From: Panopea generosa
Lineage: Eukaryota; Mollusca; Bivalvia; Adapedonta; Hiatellidae
Direction of reading: 5' to 3'
Assembly (NCBI GenBank): GCA_029582155.1
Contig: CM055898.1
Location: forward strand, 35,084,955 to 35,148,954
Length of the DNA: 64,000 nt
The translations under genes and the position numbers were made by a program. The notes beneath the pieces are model-generated. The model worked only from the letters and a program-made list of their open reading frames with translations. It was not told where the DNA came from and searched no databases. Below are positions 60,207-64,000 of the stretch, piece by piece. Within the stretch, counting starts at the first letter, position 1. Each line of letters starts with the position of its first letter.

Positions 60207-61178
60207 AAAGTATGTTTACATTGTCAAAGGGTGCGTGTTTACATTGTGAACCGGTGCATGTTTACATTGTCAACTGATGCGTGTTTACATTGTGAACCGG
60301 TGCATGTCTACATTGTCAACTGATGCATGTTTACATTGTAAACCGGTGCATGTTTACATTGTCAGCTGGTGCGTGTTTACATTGTGAACCGATGCATATT
60401 TACATTGTCAACTGATGCATATTTACATTGTAAACTGGTTCATGTTGACATTGTCAACGGGTTCGTGTTTACATTGTGAACCGGTGCATGGTTACATTGT
60501 AAACCGGTGCATGTTTACATTGTCAACTGATGCATGTTTACATTGTGAACCGGGGCGTGTTTATATTGTGATCCGGTGCGTGTTTACACTGTGAACCGTT
60601 GCGTGTTTACATTGCCAAACTGGTGCATATTTACATTGCAAGTCGGTGCATATTTACATCGTAAACCTGCGCATATTTACACTGTAAACTGGTGCATGTT
60701 TACATTGTCAACTAATGCATATTTACAATGTGAACCGGTGCGTGTTTACATTGTGAACTGGTGCATATTTACATTGTGAACCGGTGCATATTTACATTGT
60801 GAACCAGTGCATATTTCCATTGTGAACCGGTGCATATTTACATTTTGAACCGGTGCATGTTTATATTGTGAACCAGTGCATATTTACATTGTGAACCGGT
60901 GCGTATTTACATTTTGAACCAGTGCATGTTTACATTGTGAACCGATGCGTATTTAAATTGTGAACCAGTGCATATTTACATTGTGAACCGATGCGTATTT
61001 ACATTTTGAACCAGTGCATGTTTACATTGTGAACCGGTGCGTATTTACATTGTGAACCGGTGCGTATTTACGTTGTAAACCGGTGTGTGTTTACATTGTG
61101 AACCGGTGCGTATTTACATAGAGAACCGGTGCGTGTTTACTTTGTGAACCAGTGCATGTTTACATTGTGAACTGCATA
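60207..61178 (+). repeat. 23-bp minisatellite, right half
   Basis: Continuation of the 58613-59200 array, about 42 units. The distal part is dominated by GTGAACCGGTGC(A/G)TATTTACA units. Minor single-base length changes break any reading frame. Confidence 0.94.
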
Positions 61179-61302
61179 TTTACCTTTGTTAATTGCGTTA
61201 TTTCCTTTGTAGTTAAGAATAAGTTAGTAAGTATCTTTAAGTTTGAACTTAATCCAATAACCTAACCCAAAATTAATTCCCATTTAACTTTTTATTCTTC
61301 AG

Positions 61303-61396
61303 CGACGGAAAAGAAAACCACACTGACACAATATCTATATATCGAAGAATATTTTTATTATCGTGTAAGAGGACAGGCACAGGTAAACGATGGGTA
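61303..61396 (+). CDS. Candidate second exon (or 5' part of a small gene)
   Basis: A pyrimidine tract and acceptor TTTTTATTCTTCAG are followed by an open frame: TEKKTTLTQYLYIEEYFYYR then VRGQAQVNDG and TAG (61394-61396). A donor-like CACAG|GTAAAC lies at 61383. In the frame set by the candidate exon at 57861-57912 the result is a small secreted, tyrosine-rich peptide of about 48 residues. No family recognised. Confidence 0.27.
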
Positions 61397-61608
61397 GTTA
61401 TCTTTCAAGACTCGCCGGTGTCACGATGAGACGCGGAGATGCCGTATCCCGGCTTGGTGGCACTACGGCAAAGAGAGCAGAAACCAGTGCGGTACTCGCC
61501 AAAGGTGATAACCAAAATGCTACAGGTGTAAATGCAACATCTGCAACAGTGGCGGGTGACAACACAAACGCTATTTGTGACAATGTGGTGCTTCTAACAG
61601 AACCTTGA
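61390..61608 (+). CDS. Hypothetical 72-aa protein, N-terminal MGSYLS
   Basis: Complete ORF in a less AT-rich patch than its surroundings. It begins MGSYLSRLAGVTMRRGDAVS, compatible with N-myristoylation (Met-Gly-x3-Ser), and continues with an Ala/Thr/Asn-rich low-complexity half (DNQNATGVNATSATVAGDN). No homologue recognised. It overlaps the end of the candidate exon at 61303 in another frame, so at most one of the two readings is likely to be real there. Confidence 0.33.
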   Translation: MGSYLSRLAGVTMRRGDAVSRLGGTTAKRAETSAVLAKGDNQNATGVNATSATVAGDNTNAICDNVVLLTEP

Positions 61609-61639
61609 TTAAAAAATGACAACAACAACATCTTAATAT

Positions 61640-61960
61640 GAGTATATATTCAAGTGCTAAAAGCGTTGAACTGTAACGGCTTTAAATAGTGAAAACATCA
61701 TACTAGTACTGCTTTAAAACATCGATTATCAACATAATCCAAATCACATCAAATCTTAGTCTTAACATGGATTAAAATTCACACAAAGCACAAACTTGAT
61801 AAAAAAACAACAGTTATTTGCATTTTATTAATTAAAAGAATCTATAACTTCTAAGATGTTAAAAAGTGTTGACAGTGGAAAATAATGGAAATGATATTTT
61901 TTCATGAGAAAAAATTGCATTGTACAATGATTCAGTGTACCTAGTGGTGTTTTGTAAAGA
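61640..61960. other. Non-coding AT-rich sequence
   Basis: No feature recognised. Confidence 0.4.
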
Positions 61961-63606
61961 ACTTCCATTGCCGGCATGAAATGGAACCAAATTAACAATG
62001 ATATCTCTTCAATCTACTGACTTCCATTGCAGACATGAAATGGAACCAAATTAACAATGATATCTCTTCAATCTACTGACTTCCATTGCCGGCATGAAAT
62101 GGAACCAAATTAACAATAGTATCTCTTCAATCAACTGACTTCCATTGCCGGCATGAAATGGAACCAAATTAACAATGATATCTCTTCAATCTACGGACTT
62201 CCATTGCAGACATGAAATGGAACCAAATTAACAATGATATCTCTTCAATCTACTGACTTCCATTGCCGACATGAAATGGAACCAAATTAACAACGATATC
62301 TCTTCAATCTACTGACTTCCATTGCCGGCATGAAATGGAACCAAACTAACAATGATATCTCTTCAATCTACTGACTTCCATTGCAGACATGAAATGGAAC
62401 CAAATTAACAATGATATCTCTTCAATCTACTGACTTCCATTGCCGACATGAAATGGAACCAAATTAACAATGATATCTCTTCAATCAACTGACTTCCATT
62501 GCCGACATGAAATGGAACCAAACTAACAATGATATCTCTTCAATCAACTGACTTCCATTGCCGACATGAAATGGAACCAAACTAACAATGATATCTCTTC
62601 AATCTACTGACTTCCATTGCCGACATGAAATGGAACCAAACTAACAATGATATCTCTTCAATCTACTGACTTCCATTGCCGACATGAAATGGAACCAATT
62701 AACAATGATATCTCTTCAATCTACTGACTTCCATTGCCGACATGAAATGGAACCAAACTAACAATGATATCTCTTCAATCTACTGACTTCCATTGCAGAC
62801 ATGAAATGGAACCAAACTAACAATTATATCTCTTCAATCTACTGACTTCCATTGCCGGCATGAAATGGAACCATTAACACTGATATCTCTTCAATCTACT
62901 GACTTCCATTGCCGGCATGAAATGGAACCAAATTAACAATGATATCTCTTCAATCTACTGACTTCCATTGCCGGCATGAAATGGAACCAAACTAACAATG
63001 ATATCTCTTCAATCTACTGACTTCCATTGCAGACATGAAATGGAACCAAACTAACAATGATATCTCTTCAATCTACTGACTTCCATTGCCGGCATAAAAT
63101 GGAACCAAATTAACACTGATATTTCTTCAATCTACTGACTTCCATTGCCGGCATGAAATGGAACCAAATTAACAATGATATCTCTTCAATCTACTGACTT
63201 CCATTGCAGACATGAAATGGAACCAAACTAACAATGATATCTCTTCAATCTTCTGACTTCCATTGCCAGCATGAAATGGAACCAAATTAACACTGATATC
63301 TCTTCAATCTACTGACGTCCATTGCCGGCATGAAATGGAACCAAATTAACACTGATATCTCTTCAATCTACTGACTTCCATTGCCGGCATGAAATGGAAC
63401 CAAACTAACAATGATATCTCTTCAATCTACTGACTTCCATTGCCAGCATAAAATGGAACCAAATTAACACTGATATTTCTTCAATCTACTGACTTCCATT
63501 GCCGGCATGAAATGGAACCAAATTAACAATGATATCTTTTCAATCTACTGACTTCCATTGCCGACATGAAATGGAACCAAATTAACAATTATATCTCTTC
63601 AATCAA
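61961..63606 (+). repeat. 59-bp tandem repeat, ~28 copies
   Basis: Unit: ACTTCCATTGCCGGCATGAA, ATGGAACCAAATTAACAATG, ATATCTCTTCAATCTACTG. Copies are very similar. Variation is concentrated at one site (CCGGCATG, CCGACATG or CAGACATG) and at AAATTAAC/AAACTAAC. High identity implies recent amplification or homogenisation. Confidence 0.97.
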
Positions 63607-64000
63607 CGAACTGTCAATCAAACAAGTCTATAATCCAATAACTGATCAACAGTGTTTCCAGTGCCGCCATTTTCCTTAGACAAGCGAACAATCTCAATTT
63701 AAAAGCTACATTGTATTACAATGTATTTACTTGGACAAACAACGCCATGTGGTCAGTTGGCGGAGCTACAGTCGCATTCACGTCAGGTCAATCGATCGAT
63801 ATCCTCAGCAGTAGCTGCATTGACATTTGTGGCATTGTATACGCATGTTCATACTTCTTATTCCATACTATGTGACATTGCCATTGAGTGATTTCCAAAA
63901 CAACATTAAATCAGTTAACCAATAATTTTAAATGTGTATATTATATTTTGTTATTGTAATTAATTTATATATAAAATAAATAGTTCGCATATTCCAAGTG
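63607..64000. other. Unique sequence, no gene recognised
   Basis: Nothing supportable before the window ends. Confidence 0.4.

Noticed and set aside
58471..60779. ORFs with HCEPV/CMFTLS repeats
   Set aside because: Three 23-bp units make 69 bp, so a frame stays open by chance. Subtypes break it repeatedly.

Overview
The window reads as AT-rich, gene-poor animal nuclear DNA, most likely from a mollusc and probably a bivalve. The evidence is spliced GT-AG genes, a laccase-like multicopper oxidase (MCO) with a C-terminal membrane anchor (a family expanded in bivalves), many tRNA-derived SINEs, decayed non-LTR retrotransposons, pogo-like and TTAA-type MITEs, and a repeat starting with the palindrome AGGCCCATGGGCCT that I associate with bivalve genomes. 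The species assignment is inference.

Layout. 0-3 kb: LINE remnants and a fold-back element. 3-9.5 kb: a 21-bp minisatellite present in both orientations around a 1-kb spacer. 9.5-12.9 kb: a badly broken MCO pseudogene carrying a 260-bp TTAA-flanked MITE. 12.9-29.5 kb: mostly non-coding, with an 81-bp array of palindromic homeodomain-like sites, two diverged paralogous segments, a TTCTTA heptamer array, possible exons of a membrane receptor, SINEs, MITEs and a decayed LINE with recognisable reverse transcriptase motifs. 29.5-40 kb: a 5.5-kb 62-bp satellite, a 412-bp repeat in head-to-head orientation and a 3.3-kb 37-bp satellite. 41.2-46.9 kb: the better MCO copy (three coding exons, all copper motifs, signal peptide, C-terminal TM helix), interrupted by two frameshifts and one stop. 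47.9-49.3 kb: three tandem 412-bp repeats. 49.3-58 kb: small ORFs, SINEs, a bivalve-type dispersed repeat, a second TTAA inverted-repeat element and a 61-bp array whose units each hold a CAG|GTAA junction. 58-64 kb: a 23-bp array split by a LINE insertion with target-site duplication, a possible small secreted-peptide gene and a 59-bp array.

The main biological content is a duplicated MCO locus. Introns, two SINEs and the poly(A)-signal region are shared by both copies, so the duplication was DNA-level. The two copies are about 28 kb apart, measured from the end of the first to the start of the second, and each now has inactivating lesions. Roughly a third of the window is tandem repeat, in at least nine unrelated families. 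Most apparent long ORFs come from these arrays and are not genes.
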